Assembly: GCA_000328365.1 (NCBI GenBank)
Contig: KB310466.1
Coordinates: 126,081 to 190,080 of the forward strand
DNA from: Capitella teleta
Lineage: Eukaryota; Annelida; Polychaeta; Capitellidae
Reading direction: 5' to 3'
Length of the DNA stretch: 64,000 bases
This document shows, in pieces, positions 33,687 through 45,470 of this stretch; the stretch's first letter is position 1; each line of letters starts with the position of its first letter. The notes beneath the pieces are model-generated. The model was not told the DNA's origin and searched no databases. It worked only from the letters and a program-made list of their open reading frames with translations. Both the position numbers and the translations under genes were made by a program.

Positions 33687-34544
33687 TTCTTCTATGACTT
33701 TAACCCCGAAACATCTGGGCATGGACATAACTATATTCAGGCTAAAAAGTTATATACTGTTTGTAGCAAAGGGTGACTGTAATCCGTATATTTCTCATTG
33801 GCAACTGTGCTAATTGTGCAATATTGTCATCGATAATTTTTAAATAATCTTCCCAAAGTGCGAACCGGGAACATTCTTCATTTCTCTTCACTCTGAAAAC
33901 ATATAAATACTTTGGGAGTAAAGGTAAAAGAATATATATAACAATATATTTTATTTCACACATCTGATTCGTAGAAATTGAAACAGCTGAACAACTCCCC
34001 TGATAGTGTAAATGAAACCCTCTTTAGATTATCACTAATATATTATAATATATTACCAAGGAATCTGGGACTTTATAGAAGAGAAGATACAATGTTAAAA
34101 ACAAATAACTGGAATGAATTTGAAACATAACAACATAATAAGTAGGCATCGGCGTCAATCAAACACCTCACGAATGAAAATAATTAAACCTATTTAGAAT
34201 ATAGCAATATGAAATTAAGAATGGCACTGAATTGAGAGATAATAAAAAAACATGAATAATGCATTCACTATGAATTGTTAGTAATTCCATAAAATAACCA
34301 GGCAATGACCTGCATTGACAAACAATGAAAACAAATAAAATGAATCCGGGATAAAATGCTGCATGTCTGTATAAAACTTATAAAATCCATTCTTCTGGTT
34401 CACAAGTTCAAAATTGGTCTGTGACTGGAAAAAATCAGTCAAATTGTCTGTGTTCCCAAAAAGGCACAAGTTTTGAAGAAAAGATGTCTGCACTTGAATT
34501 GCTGAGATCCATAATAAAAGATATCTGTATGGGGGAAAATTCAA
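33687..34544. other. Gene-free stretch
   Basis: AT-rich DNA downstream of the ETS gene. Frames at 34278-34562 and 34421-34747 are shadows or chance. Confidence 0.55.
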
Positions 34545-34550
34545 TTTATT
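34545..34550 (-). terminator. Polyadenylation signal of the ETS gene
   Basis: Minus-strand AATAAA 60 nt after the TAA stop at 34610-34612, in normal position for a 3' end. Confidence 0.55.
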
Positions 34551-34609
34551 CAAGATTGTCAATAAGAAATCTCCTATCCAAACTCACCAATCAGGTTTTA
34601 GCTTGCCCA

Positions 34610-36448
34610 TTATCTCCAACCAGTGGCTTTATCGCCAAATTTAAAGCAGAGTTTCTTTGGAAAATTTCCATCTTTTGGCATCTCAGAGAAGAATGCTTTA
34701 TCTCGGCAGAACCTGAAAGCAACATTTATGTGATCAGATTTATTTAAATTTTTGAATGAAATAAAAAAATAGCACATTATTATTATTATATTTTACCATT
34801 ATATATTGTATCATAATATATATTTTTTTCAATATGTAACAGCAACTTTAATCAATTTCGCATTATATATAAAATGTTTTTAACTGTTTGAAAAAAAAAA
34901 AAAAAATTACCTGATGGCTCTGCTCATTTTTTCGTAATTCATTCGATTATTTTTCTTCTGTTCTCCCCACAAACGTGAAACTTCAGCCGACGACACAATT
35001 CTAAAGATGCCATTGCTCTTGTCCTCCCACTTGATGATGCGAGGGTTGCAGGAGTCATCCAGCAAACGATCGCGCAGGAACTTCCACAGCAAAACTTTGT
35101 CTTCATCTATTAAAAGAATCATGTATTTAGAAATGGAATCACAAGATATAATGCGTCTTACTTTCTGGTTTCTTTTTCGATTTGCCACCGAAGGGACCAT
35201 CAATGGGGTTCTTCCTTGGTCTCCCGGGTCCTCTCCTCTTAGGCGTCTGATCAATGTCACGATTGTTGTTGTTATTGAAATCTCTAACGGTTCTTGGGTA
35301 GTTATCAACGGATCTGGCCGGCTGGTATTGGCCACAGAATGGAGAGTATTGTTCTATAGAAGAGGACGAATATTTATTTGTGAATACTTAATCGATTAAT
35401 TCAAAATTTACCTCTGGGTGGATGATCAATGTTGAAATCGAATGTAGACGATTTAGCTGAGCCTACCATCGCGCATGTTGATGACAAATCATTGGCTCGA
35501 TGCGAGGGGAATGAGTGGTGATTATTGCTGGTGATGGAAGGGAGGATGGTGTCGTTATCTGCGGAAGGAATTGTGAATGGAGGGACAGGTGGGAATGCGC
35601 TGGCTCACCTGAATCAGACCCCGAGATCGGCTCAAATTCGTTGTTTATGCTATTGATGGTGTGAAGATTGGGTTCTTCTTTCACAATCACAGGCATGCCA
35701 CTTCCGCTAGCTGCAGAGAAAGTTTCAATGAGAGTCAAGTCACATGGTTTTCATTTGAGTGGACTCACTTGCTCTGCGGAGATCTTGCAGACAGTCATGG
35801 AAGCGTCGGCCATTCTTGGAATCACAAGCTTCAAATTCTTCCACTGACATGCTGCATAGTATCTTTCCATCACATTGGTTGAAATTCTCCGCGTAAATTT
35901 CATCGGGGCTGATTCTGTATTTGTCAGCGACTTCGTAGATCCATGCTATGACGTCATCCACTGACCACAGCTCAGGCATTCGCTGAGTCCAGCATTGAGG
36001 TTCACAGGAATCTGATAAGAAATAAGTGAATAAAGTATTTATAAAGAAAGGAGCAAAAATCTTACCACACGATGAGAGAAAAACATCTCTTTTCAGGTGC
36101 TTGATATCTGAAGCAGAAGTTTCTTGCAAACAAGACGTGTAAATCATTTGTGAGTCGACATCAGCGCCTCGTCTCTGAGGCTCAAGAGTGGCGTAAGTGC
36201 GAGGTACCTCCTCCATCATGTCGATGTCGTCAGCGCTGCTGTTCGATGCGGTGGCTGCTTCGACTGGGGTCTGGGTGAACGGACTGGCCAGATTCAGGAA
36301 GCCTGCTTCTTCGCCTTCGCAGTAAATACTGGTTTCATGGAATGCCTAAAATTGAAGAGACTCTGAATTCTGTTGGAGGTAATTTTAAGGTTGCGAACTC
36401 ACAGCTTGGTGATATGGACTTGCGGACGGCATTTTGTCCCCGAGAAGT
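34610..36448 (-). CDS. ESE/ELF3-type ETS transcription factor (8 coding exons, 430 aa)
   Basis: Nuclear DNA-binding regulator. The order PNT, AT-hook, ETS is the signature of the epithelial ESE class (ELF3/ESE-1 in vertebrates). Coding exons, 5' to 3': 36432-36403, 36345-36066, 36011-35769, 35710-35609, 35558-35412, 35353-35162, 35106-34911, 34712-34610. All junctions are GT-AG and the phases 0,1,1,1,1,1,2 match. The start is MPSASPYHQA, with a UTR acceptor at 36449. The PNT/SAM domain spans about 104-184 (WSVDDVIAWIYEV ... CDGKILCSMSVEEF). An acidic, Ser-rich linker follows. The AT-hook is KRRGPGRPRKNP at about 306-317. The ETS domain starts near 336 (LLWKFLRD, IIKWEDKSNGIFRIV, LWGEQKKNNRMNYEKMSRAIR). 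The expected YYYK after the recognition helix is FCRDK, followed by a longer, divergent wing before LCFKFGDKATGWR and the stop. Introns are 50-205 bp. Upstream non-coding exons were not found. Confidence 0.93.
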
Positions 36449-37311
36449 CTGAAAGACAAGGAGATCGGATTGAATATAAACGTTATGATTCTTCGTCATC
36501 ACAATCAGAATATTCATAATGCATATTTAAATTCATAACGCATACGAGCATGCCATGCAACGAAACCGAGAATCATAACGCACTGATTCTCAAGACACAA
36601 AATCCAGGCACCATGCAGTGCAAATAAAAAAATATTAAAATCAATACTATTTATTCGCACGTTATCTCTAAGGGTGTACTATATCGCGTGACTACACGAC
36701 CAAAAGAGCATGTTTCGCGAGCTAAGTACTATTTTTTTTCCTACTCAGTACTGCTCGTTCAAGGCTTAAATGAGGTCAGAGTTCAGCGTGGTTTTCGGAA
36801 AGCGAACGGTGGTTTTTCGCAAACGGGAAGTGATCGCGAAAAACAAGGTCTGCGACCTTGATCGCTTTTCCAAAAGTGGCGTCTGTCGACACGTCCTGCT
36901 TTTGCCATAAAGAGGACTGCTGATGCATATGCATGGCCATTGAAATTATGCAAAAATGCTTTATTCTAAAGACCCGGAAGATAAATTACATTTTCATAAG
37001 CAATATTTTATTCAATCTATGCATTCATGACAGAAGCTATTTTACTCATGTTGATAGAACAATATATAAATGCACACTAGTAAATGCTAAAATAAGCAAT
37101 TGGTGATGCAAGTGCGAGAGTATTCGGTTAGTTCATGCCAATTTCTCGGCTTTGTTGCAATGAACTTGGATAATTTACATAATACATAAACTAACTTGGT
37201 TAAGGGCTTGTGCACATGTGAATGCAGCGCCCTCTTCTGACTGGTGGTGACACACAGGATGAAATCCCTTGTATTCAATAGGGATGAACAACATCAGGGG
37301 GAATTATCCCA
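36449..37311. other. Upstream region of the ETS gene
   Basis: Must contain the 5'UTR and possibly the promoter of the ETS gene (minus). Two TCATAACGCA words lie at 36533-36590. No clear TATA box or first exon could be fixed. A possible distal promoter patch, with two CCAAT boxes in opposite orientation, lies at 38268-38298. Confidence 0.4.
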
Positions 37312-37690
37312 GGTCACCGAGTGGTCCATTTGACCGCCTCATTGCAATTCTATGTGGAAGATGTCGATGTCACGAGTTCGACGCCCGGTGGCACACAAGG
37401 CGTTTCGAATGCAGGCTGTATTCCGTTGTTTCTTCGGTGGCTCTGCAGTGTTTCTTAAATGCATAACAAGGTCGGGTGCTGCATGATACTGTCTATCATA
37501 AAAGAGTAATGGGGTAACCCCCTGTCTGTGTTACATGGGCGCCAGAGAAGAAGAATCTCTGGTGCCATGTGACACAACCGAGTGCTGACGGAGCGTAAAT
37601 GCACTTCGCCTGGCTGCCCACCTGCCGTGTTACCCTAAGCCAGCATGCCGGCGGGGCAGGTGACGTTGTGTTGGCATTATTTCAGGGAAA
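37312..37690 (+). repeat. tRNA-derived SINE, second head type
   Basis: Plus strand: an A box within GGTCACCGAGTGGTCC (37312-37327) and a B-box-like GAGTTCGACGCCC (37374-37386). The body then has CATAACAAGGTCGGGTGCTG and ATACTGTCTAT, then GGGGTAACCCC and GGGCGCCAG. These middle blocks match the core of the SINE at 2920-3262, although the head differs. Confidence 0.6.
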
Positions 37691-37722
37691 TTGATCCATA
37701 TAATTATTGTTCTGTGAACAGT

Positions 37723-37806
37723 CTGGTGCAATGGAATAAATGTTGTTCAACTGGTGCAATGGAATTAATGTTGTTCTACTGGTGCAATGGAATTAATGTT
37801 GCATTA
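37723..37806 (+). repeat. 28-bp tandem repeat, three units
   Basis: Three consecutive units starting CTGGTGCAATGGAAT(A/T)AATG. The last two are almost identical and the third diverges at its end. The unit length and young appearance suggest a recent minisatellite. Confidence 0.85.
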
Positions 37807-40800
37807 TACAAACAAGCTATATAGATAACGGACTCGGACACCGAATTGCTTGGCAAGTAACAGATTATCACCGAATCGCAATTTATGATTGATTACGATT
37901 TATGAATAAAACAGAATATGGGAATACATTCAATTGTGGAGTGGGAAAAATACGAAGGAGAGGTGAAAGGAAATAATTAATCATTTTCCCACCTTCAAAA
38001 CAATAATAAATCAGATCCGTCAAATCACACACGGAAGTTTTTGCAGGACTGTTTGCTGATTGCAAAGTCGATAATTCAATTCGAATCCTCCACTAATCTG
38101 AGATGCACATCAACGGATGCGTGTGTCGCCTTCTGCGGCTGAAATTCTTTTGAGGGACTAAGGTTTCACGAGCTCGATGATATAGCTGCTCTCGTAAATA
38201 CAGGGCAATGTGTTCATGTTGTTATGCTTATTGAGCGAGGGGATTTCCCTTCGCATCTAGCAGCGCTGTGATTGGCCAGCGGCCCAGCAGCCAACCAATC
38301 AGGGCTGTCCTAAATAGGTCACATCGTAATATGTCTATTTATAGCATAGCTAACGTGCTTATCGTGTCTCGGCGAATCGCAGACGAGCTTCGACCGACGG
38401 GAAAAACCCGAGAGAAACACGCGCAATCGGCGATCATCAGAAGATCTATCCGGGTTAATGTGGGGTTTTGGTATTATAGCGTTATAGCGGAACGTGGTTA
38501 AATGACAGCTCACAACTAATGCCTTTACTGGTGTCACGGTGTCCTTGGCGTGTTTTGCTGCACGTATTACCCAAATATAACCACCAGTCATTTTATCTCT
38601 TCTACAAAAGCTCAATTGTTCATGGAACAAAATTAATCAATCCATTTTTTTTTTTCTGTATCCATCAACAATTAATTTCTCTTTTCTTAGAAATTATTTC
38701 CCTCGGTTCATTTCAGGCGTCAAGTTGTCAACCCGGATCTTCCCCAAAATTTTAACAAAAACCATTAAAACAAAGTACCAGCAACTGTAAAAGAAAATTG
38801 CTGAAGTGTGACGGGCCGTGTGACTTTTCCTCATTTACAGATAGAACGGTCGTGCTTGAAGCAACCTCGGGTTTAACTACCCTAAGTTTTAACTAAGACA
38901 CACACTTTATCTCTTTCTTTTTTTTTCTCTCATGACTTTTTTTCCCTTTCTGTTACATGTATTGTATTGATATATTTTATGTCTTTTTCTCAGCAAAAAT
39001 TCCATAATGGGTAACAACTCAGAAGGAGTTATTTGCCCGCGGGTGGGAGGGAGGGGGTGGGCGTCTTGCAACTGATAGCCACAGTATTAAGAGAGGGCAT
39101 TTCTCCTCCGACAAACACCCTGCGAAGGAAGCATCCTCAAAATCGTTGCGTTTTCTTTCCCCAAATTCTAACGAATCTCTGATTTCTATTTAGAAACACT
39201 CGATGATGGGTTATCGTTGGCGATTAGACAAAAGCAACAACGACATCTGTATTTCGAATGCACCAACCCATAATATACTATACAAGCAAATCATAATATT
39301 ATATCAGGCGCTAAACCTAGGCGCATTAGCAGAATTAATATTGGAAAAGAAATACAGGAAAACTGGGTAGGGAAAGGAATGGGGATACAAGGACCGAATA
39401 TTAGAGCAATATTATTTAAATGTTTGCACGACCAAGACCCAGTCAAGGATAGCGTTAATTAAATATGGCAACACAACGCCTACATTCGAAGACCTGTATT
39501 GTACAATTCCTCTAATCGTCTTTAATATTTATGACTCTTTAAGATTCAGCGTCGACGATGAGTGGATCCACTGCAACTATTTACAGCCAGAGATCAATAG
39601 AAATAAATGAGTTTACAATCGACTACAGAGACGGTAATTGCACACTTGTATCACGTGCAAGCGATTTTTCTATGCAGGGGATATTATACTGGTGTAATGA
39701 CCTTATTTCTTATCTTTCCTACATGTATCACTAAATGTGCATACGTTAATCTATGTTCAGACACCAGCTGACGCAATAGCATTGCTGCGATTAGACCCCC
39801 CTTGATTACGTCGGTATATTACCCATTTGGACATTTACGTATATTTCTTAATTTTTGTATTAATATGATAATATATATATATATATTTTTTTTGCTAATT
39901 AATTCGGTTTTAAACAGAATTATGGGATATATCGAGTTTTAAACTATAATCGCGAATTCCGTCAAATTCCTTCGAAACCGGCGAAGGAAAAATTAGTATA
40001 GAAAAAAAGTTGAAGAGCTTCTATTTTTTTTTCTATCTTTTATGTAATTGTATCATTACATAATTTACATGTACACTTTTCTCGTATATGGTTTAGTTAA
40101 AAGACATTGCAGGTCCTAGTTTAAACTATAGGCCTAGTATAACTATACTATATAACATGTGGCTTTAAGTAAGGTTCATATACAAGTAAACGATCTTCGT
40201 AATTATTCATAACATTTTCTTGATGCTTCAAACTGCAAACGCAAATCATGACAGAGGATGCACCAGCAACAGTTACACATCTAATAATCGTTTGTCCGGA
40301 GCGGAGATGGTGCCACGTGTTTCGCATGACAACGTCTCAGCTGCAGATTAAGGTAAAATAATTTGAAATTTCATGGCGGAGCTCATCAAAATAAATTAAG
40401 ATATTCCTTCTGATCATCTTTCTTATTATAATTCTATTTCTTGTGGTCTCTGTTACATTTACATTTCATGTATATCCACACTTGATTGTTGAAATACAAA
40501 TTATTCGTATAATTATTATAAAATTTCCATACTGATAAGTAATTCATGCCACCGCAGAGTTCCTTGATCAGAGCAGGAGAAGACGTGCAGCACTAGCGAC
40601 GAGATCAACAGACAGACAGCGTGCCTTGGAAAATGGAAATCAATATTGATTTTCCGCCAGAACACTCAGAGAACTCGGTTTCATTTAACTGTGTTTTTTT
40701 CTTTCTATTTATGTTGGTACTACTATACTTAGGGTATTAACCCTCGCTGGAGAATTCGGTTAACAAACACGTCAAGTATGGGATGCAATCGACCGTGAGA

Positions 40801-42595
40801 TTAAATCTAGATGCCACTCAGGCATGGCATGACCCCAGTTCGGTCAAATGCAACATATGCTCACCGATATAGAGTATAACAGCCTAATTAATAGGTAAAT
40901 TACTGGGCAACGTCGAAAGACTTATCTAGGGTCAGTATCTTAATCCAATTAGATCATTGAAACTAAATTCCCAGCTTGCCACTTGGTCGCTGACTGAGGG
41001 ATATTCTACCTCATACCGTTTATCATCTGGGCCATTCTTTTATTGGCGCTCTGACCGATCGCGTCACTCTGATGGCCGCCGCATTGAATGTCCTCTCTCG
41101 TAAACTGCTCAATATGCGTGATTCTTATTGCAATGCTTACGATGCCAAATTTATTACTGCCCAAAGTTCAAGTCTTGTATTTCATATAATCTAATCTTTC
41201 AATGTACATATGAACCGGGATGAACTTCGTAATGCACTTCACATAGGCCACCCCATCGGTGCAGATGCTCACATAATGTAAATTAAGTTAATATATAATG
41301 ATCTGCTAAACGAGTAAATAGTTCGAAAGTATATATGGCTTCTTTGTTTGCTTATACACAGTTTGTTCAATTAATTCTGCACTTCTTTTTATGGTTGTTC
41401 TCTGTGGCTCTGTATGTATATGTATACTGGTATATTAGTAATATCCCATGCAACAATGCTCAATGCAATCGGAAATTAAACATCTTAATTAAAGTTGTCC
41501 TATCGCTTTCTGTTACGTGATTAAGCCAGTCTTTGCAACTCTAATTTTAAGGTTTGGGAAAATTGGGAAAAGTGTTGCAATACGTATAAGAAACGAATTT
41601 GTTAATTTTTAGAAACATTTATCTTTATTCATAGTTTCTCCAATGTTGGATCAAATGGCCGTTTATTGCGGTCAAAATTACGCCTGAAAATGGAAATACA
41701 TGTAACAATATTTCGGACGCAGATGTCAAAATTACAGTTTCTAAAAGCTTATCGAGCTCATTCGAAGCCGAAGACATAACTGATACCAATGCCATAACAG
41801 ATTTATTGGAATGCGTGACGGTCATGGATCCACTAAATACTGCAAAAGTTACACACGCTATTTTGCATTTTATTTGTACATTTTGATTGATGATTTATAC
41901 CTGACTAAATCTCCCATGTTCTTTCTCTTGTTTGTTTATTTGTTTTGTTTATTTGTGTTATTTTCTTTTTGATAAGCAATACAAATTTAATATATTGTTA
42001 TTAAAGCAATGCTCGATTACACACGAATCGGGAGTTATGGGATTACGAAGCCTACGTGAATGTGTTAATTATATTTACTCGTACATCATGTATTCAACAA
42101 CACGACTTGCTCACAACAACACGTACATCAGCAATAAGGTGCATATGTGTTGTTTACAACCGATATTAGTCAAGGCAAAGTCTTTCAAGCTAGGCCCAAG
42201 GGCACTGTCCCTATGAGAAATTTTATGTACGACTAAGTTGATGTTTTCCTTTGTCTCTCAACTAAATTTTTCGTTTTGTTTTTTTTTTTTTTTTGTTTTT
42301 TTTTCGTTTTTTTTTTTTTTTCAACATCCTCTTTGAAGAGGCGTAACGACGTTTGGCTTTGTGTTGAAATATAATTTAGTGCATCTTAGACCCCCTTCAT
42401 TTGATTTTTGATAGAATGAACTTTTTTTACCTGGTGAATTGAAAAAAACTTTGAGAGCCAAAATTATATCTTACTTATCTTAATTAATATACAGAGTGAT
42501 TTTAAAAGTATATTCACAAGTAAAGGTGATTTTTCAAGTTTGATCAGTGGTGATCGCACCTACATTCACTGTTCACTCAATTGAATGTTGAACAT
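37807..42595. other. Long gene-poor stretch
   Basis: Nearly 4.8 kb without a supportable gene. Contains a possible promoter patch (inverted and direct CCAAT words at 38273-38298, CTATTTATAG at 38336-38345), T-rich runs (about 38644, 42281-42320) and an (AT)n run at 39869-39886. Frames are short and AT-driven. Confidence 0.5.
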
Positions 42596-42698
42596 TTTGA
42601 TATGTAACGAATTCCACAAGAATGTGACAAGATATCACCAAGGCTGACATCCTTGAAAACATCTTGTCACATGCTTGTGGAATTCGTTACATATCAAA
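42596..42698. repeat. Long hairpin: 38-bp arms, 27-bp loop
   Basis: Left arm 42596-42633 and right arm 42661-42698 are reverse complements with one mismatch. The arm starts TTTGATATGTAACGAATTCC. It adjoins a repeat segment (42705-42812) shared with 54374-54478, so it may be the hairpin end of that transposon or a foldback element. Confidence 0.8.
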
Positions 42699-42704
42699 TT
42701 GTAC

Positions 42705-42812
42705 AGTTAATTAATTAGCTATTATGATTTACATGTATTATCTGGTCTGACCCCTTACCATGTGGCTTCATCCTGATCCGGCCCTCCGCCCATTATGAGA
42801 TACCGACTCCTG
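42705..42812 (-). mobile_element. hAT-like transposon end, copy 1
   Basis: Minus-strand block with GGGCGGAGGGCCGGATCAGG, then CCACATGG(T/C)AAGGGG. It is shared in opposite orientation with 54374-54478. A terminus of the type CAG(C)GGTCGGCATCT followed by GGGCCGGA recalls hAT elements. No transposase is present. Confidence 0.5.
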
Positions 42813-43767
42813 ACGTAATGCATGCATGTATTGATCACATTAGCATGCAATGCATGATTGCTTACGTAAACAAATAAAGTTTTACACCATAGACTCCAAT
42901 GAACACGCAGAGAGGGGAGTTCAAATAATAACATTAGAAGAAGACCCTCTGTGGTAAATGTCTCCTGTGGTTTATTTTCTTCTCATGAAAGGATTTGCGG
43001 ATATTTTTTAAATACTGATATAGAGTATCACAGAAAGGGTTTGATTTGAAGTTGCAGATTTAGTGATAGTACCATTGTGCAGGCCTGTTTGTTTGCAGCA
43101 TCTGCTTCTCTGAGCCGAAATAAACTGGATGAGTCTTCATCGTTTCAAATGGTATAAAATATTATTGTATATCACTTTTTTCACTATAGCGTTTGATTAT
43201 TATATGCAATCAATAGATACTATTCTGGGTCACATTTGTTAATTATCGAATGATCACATAAAACAATTATTCATTGGAATTTGCATCCAAGACTCCCATG
43301 GTCATGCAGAGCAGATAATTTGTCATTGAATCGAAAAGACTCTCTGTAGTATATAAGACTTTCATGTTGCTCTTTTTTTATCGTGTTCTAAACTTCTAGA
43401 ATTAAATAATATGTATGCTATTTAAGTTTAAAGATCTGTTTGATTTGAAGTGGCGGTTTGGGAGTGGCGCCTTTGTGTACGCATGTTTGTTCGCGGCCTC
43501 TGATGCTCCATGACGATTTCGCGCTTTGGGGCAGCATTGTTAATGCAGCATTTCTGTAATATTTGCTATAAAATGACCCAGTAAAAGGTCTAATTTATTT
43601 TACAAGAGGCTACTGCAACTATAAATGATAATTGTATTGTAACAATTTATACAAGGTTGAAGAAATCCCTATTGTAAAATATACTTTTGAATCATCCTGT
43701 ATAACTATAGTGTAGCCTTATACACAAGCTCATTATAATTATAAATAATTGTTATAACTGTGTCCCT
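42813..43767. other. Gene-free stretch
   Basis: AT-rich sequence. Two neighbouring stretches around 42870-43110 and 43250-43500 share a loosely similar layout (CATAGACTCCAATG / CCAAGACTCCCATG, then TTTGATTTGAAGT(T/G)GC and TTTGT(T/A)). This suggests an old local duplication. Confidence 0.4.
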
Positions 43768-44213
43768 TTATGGCCCAGTGGTTTATTAAGGTGTCCGCCC
43801 CGAAACAGGAAGTCACAGGTTCGTTCCCAGAAACTTTTGAGATTATAAGCAGAAAAATGTCGATTTGCCACTTTGCTGCAAACACCATATCTAATATATT
43901 GAGGTGGAGGCCAGAAAAGGCGCGAGGCACCGTGAAGCAATTCAACGGAACAGCACACACTGTGATTACATGTAGTAAGGTTCGCATCCTGATAGCACAA
44001 GAATACAAGGGCAGAGTGTTGGTGCAGTACACAGATATCAGCTAAAACCATAAAGTCAGCGAAGGCTTGAAAAGTAGGCAACCGAACCAACCAATCGGCT
44101 GAACGATTAGAACCTATCTACCTACCTAGATAAATCACAAGTGAGATGTGATAAGTTAGGCCTACTTAAATAGCCCCTTCCCCAGCCTCGACCTTCGCAG
44201 AAGAAGAAATGAG
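43768..44213 (+). repeat. tRNA-derived SINE, third head type, with AAAT tail
   Basis: A box TGGCCCAGTGGTT (43771-43783) and B box GGTTCGTTCCC (43818-43828), 35 bp apart as in tRNA promoters. An unrelated body of about 380 bp ends directly in the (AAAT)n tract at 44214-44303, consistent with a SINE tail that expanded. The reading frames over it are incidental. Confidence 0.6.
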
Positions 44214-44215
44214 AA

Positions 44216-44303
<88 letters not shown>
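44214..44303. repeat. (AAAT)n microsatellite
   Basis: About 22 tandem AAAT units with no interruption. It probably grew from the 3' tail of the preceding SINE. Confidence 0.95.
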
Positions 44304-45377
44304 ATAGTCGTGATACTGATGGCAGCAATAAATAAAAATGGTATAATTGCAACTGATGCTAGCCTGTAAAATTGTCTATATTAAAAGGATAATTTTATTG
44401 ATGAGCTTCGTAATAAGGCTGCTGGCACCATAGATATGAAGATTAGCTCGTATAATTATGCATGTACACACAGGTTCGACATCGCTCGAGAAAAGCGGTC
44501 CTTACGTGTCGCCCGTTGCCATGGTAACACTGCCATCCTATCCACTCACTCGATTATAACAGATTCCGGTTTCGGCGAACCAAAGACGCTCAAATATTGC
44601 ATTAATTATTCATTTCATATCAAATTTTGACACTCGTTCAATTGTGTTCAATTGTGTTGAGGACTTCGTTGACAATAAATTGGAGATTCGTATATGCAAG
44701 ATTTTGAGGGAAACAACCAATAATAGACATCCACCTGCAATAGATAATTTATTGATACCTTAATATTTATATGTGAGTACGTGAGTACCGTGGAATTGAC
44801 AAAACATATTCAATTGGCATGAGAACATTAGTAACAATTTGAATTGAAATCACAATTCAAAATGCAAGTTCACAACATATTGTTTTTCTATCAGGTACGT
44901 TTCTTTCCTCCAATACGCCGTGAGCTATATAGTTCGCGACAAATGTCTAATAAGTAAGGAGTGAAAATTACTAGCATTTTAATTACATTGTCACCTTTCT
45001 GGTATTAGGAGGACATGTTATCGTTACGGAAGTCGCCAATAAATACATAATTGTTTTGTTTTGATGAACTTGTGACCCGTCCTATTCACAAGACATTTTT
45101 TCTTTTTTGACACATTTTTCTTGCCTGTCCTGCAAAATGCACACAACTTTACGAACGGGCAAAGATGCAATCGAATAAATGGACTAAAAGACTGCATGAT
45201 GGCGTAAGCAGGCCTTGTAAGAGGGAGGACCAAGAAGCCTTTAGAATCCTGATTAGCCTTTTAATCATGCATACATGGATCTTATAATTCAAAGTACATG
45301 TAACATAATCATAATCATTTTAACGAGACGCAATTTAAAAAAAAAAAATGAAAAATGAAAACAAGAAGTCTGTGTAG
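44304..45377. other. Gene-free stretch
   Basis: No recognisable coding or RNA gene. AT-rich. Confidence 0.6.
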
Positions 45378-45470
45378 CGCCAGCGTAGAAATGTGTAGGG
45401 CCATTAAAAAGCATTGAGATCTTTAACATATATATATGGAGTAGATAGACTATTTTTTGCCCACTCTGTA
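45378..45470 (-). mobile_element. MITE family 1, truncated copy
   Basis: The terminal 93 bp of family 1, in the orientation opposite to copies 1-3. It contains GCATTGAGATCTTTAAC and the end TAGACTATTTTTTGCCCACT, closing at TA (45469-45470). The inner part and the other terminus are missing. Confidence 0.75.

Noticed and set aside
34907-35335. A single 142-codon frame beginning MANTSRPDPL and running into the ETS domain
   Set aside because: It crosses a 55-bp intron, and its first part is in the wrong frame. The phase-consistent frame gives the AT-hook instead.
35463-35738. 91-codon frame over the PNT-AT-hook linker
   Set aside because: Its first part is real coding sequence, but it then reads through a 50-bp intron (35559-35608) into the wrong frame.
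37723-37806. CRISPR-like array
   Set aside because: Units are contiguous without spacers and the DNA is animal: a minisatellite.
38268-38501. 77-codon frame after CCAAT and TATTTATAG words as a gene
   Set aside because: No signal peptide, domain, donor or polyA signal; kept only as a possible promoter patch.
43739-44090. Overlapping frames of about 90-110 codons
   Set aside because: They lie over a SINE with pol III boxes, on both strands; no protein motif.
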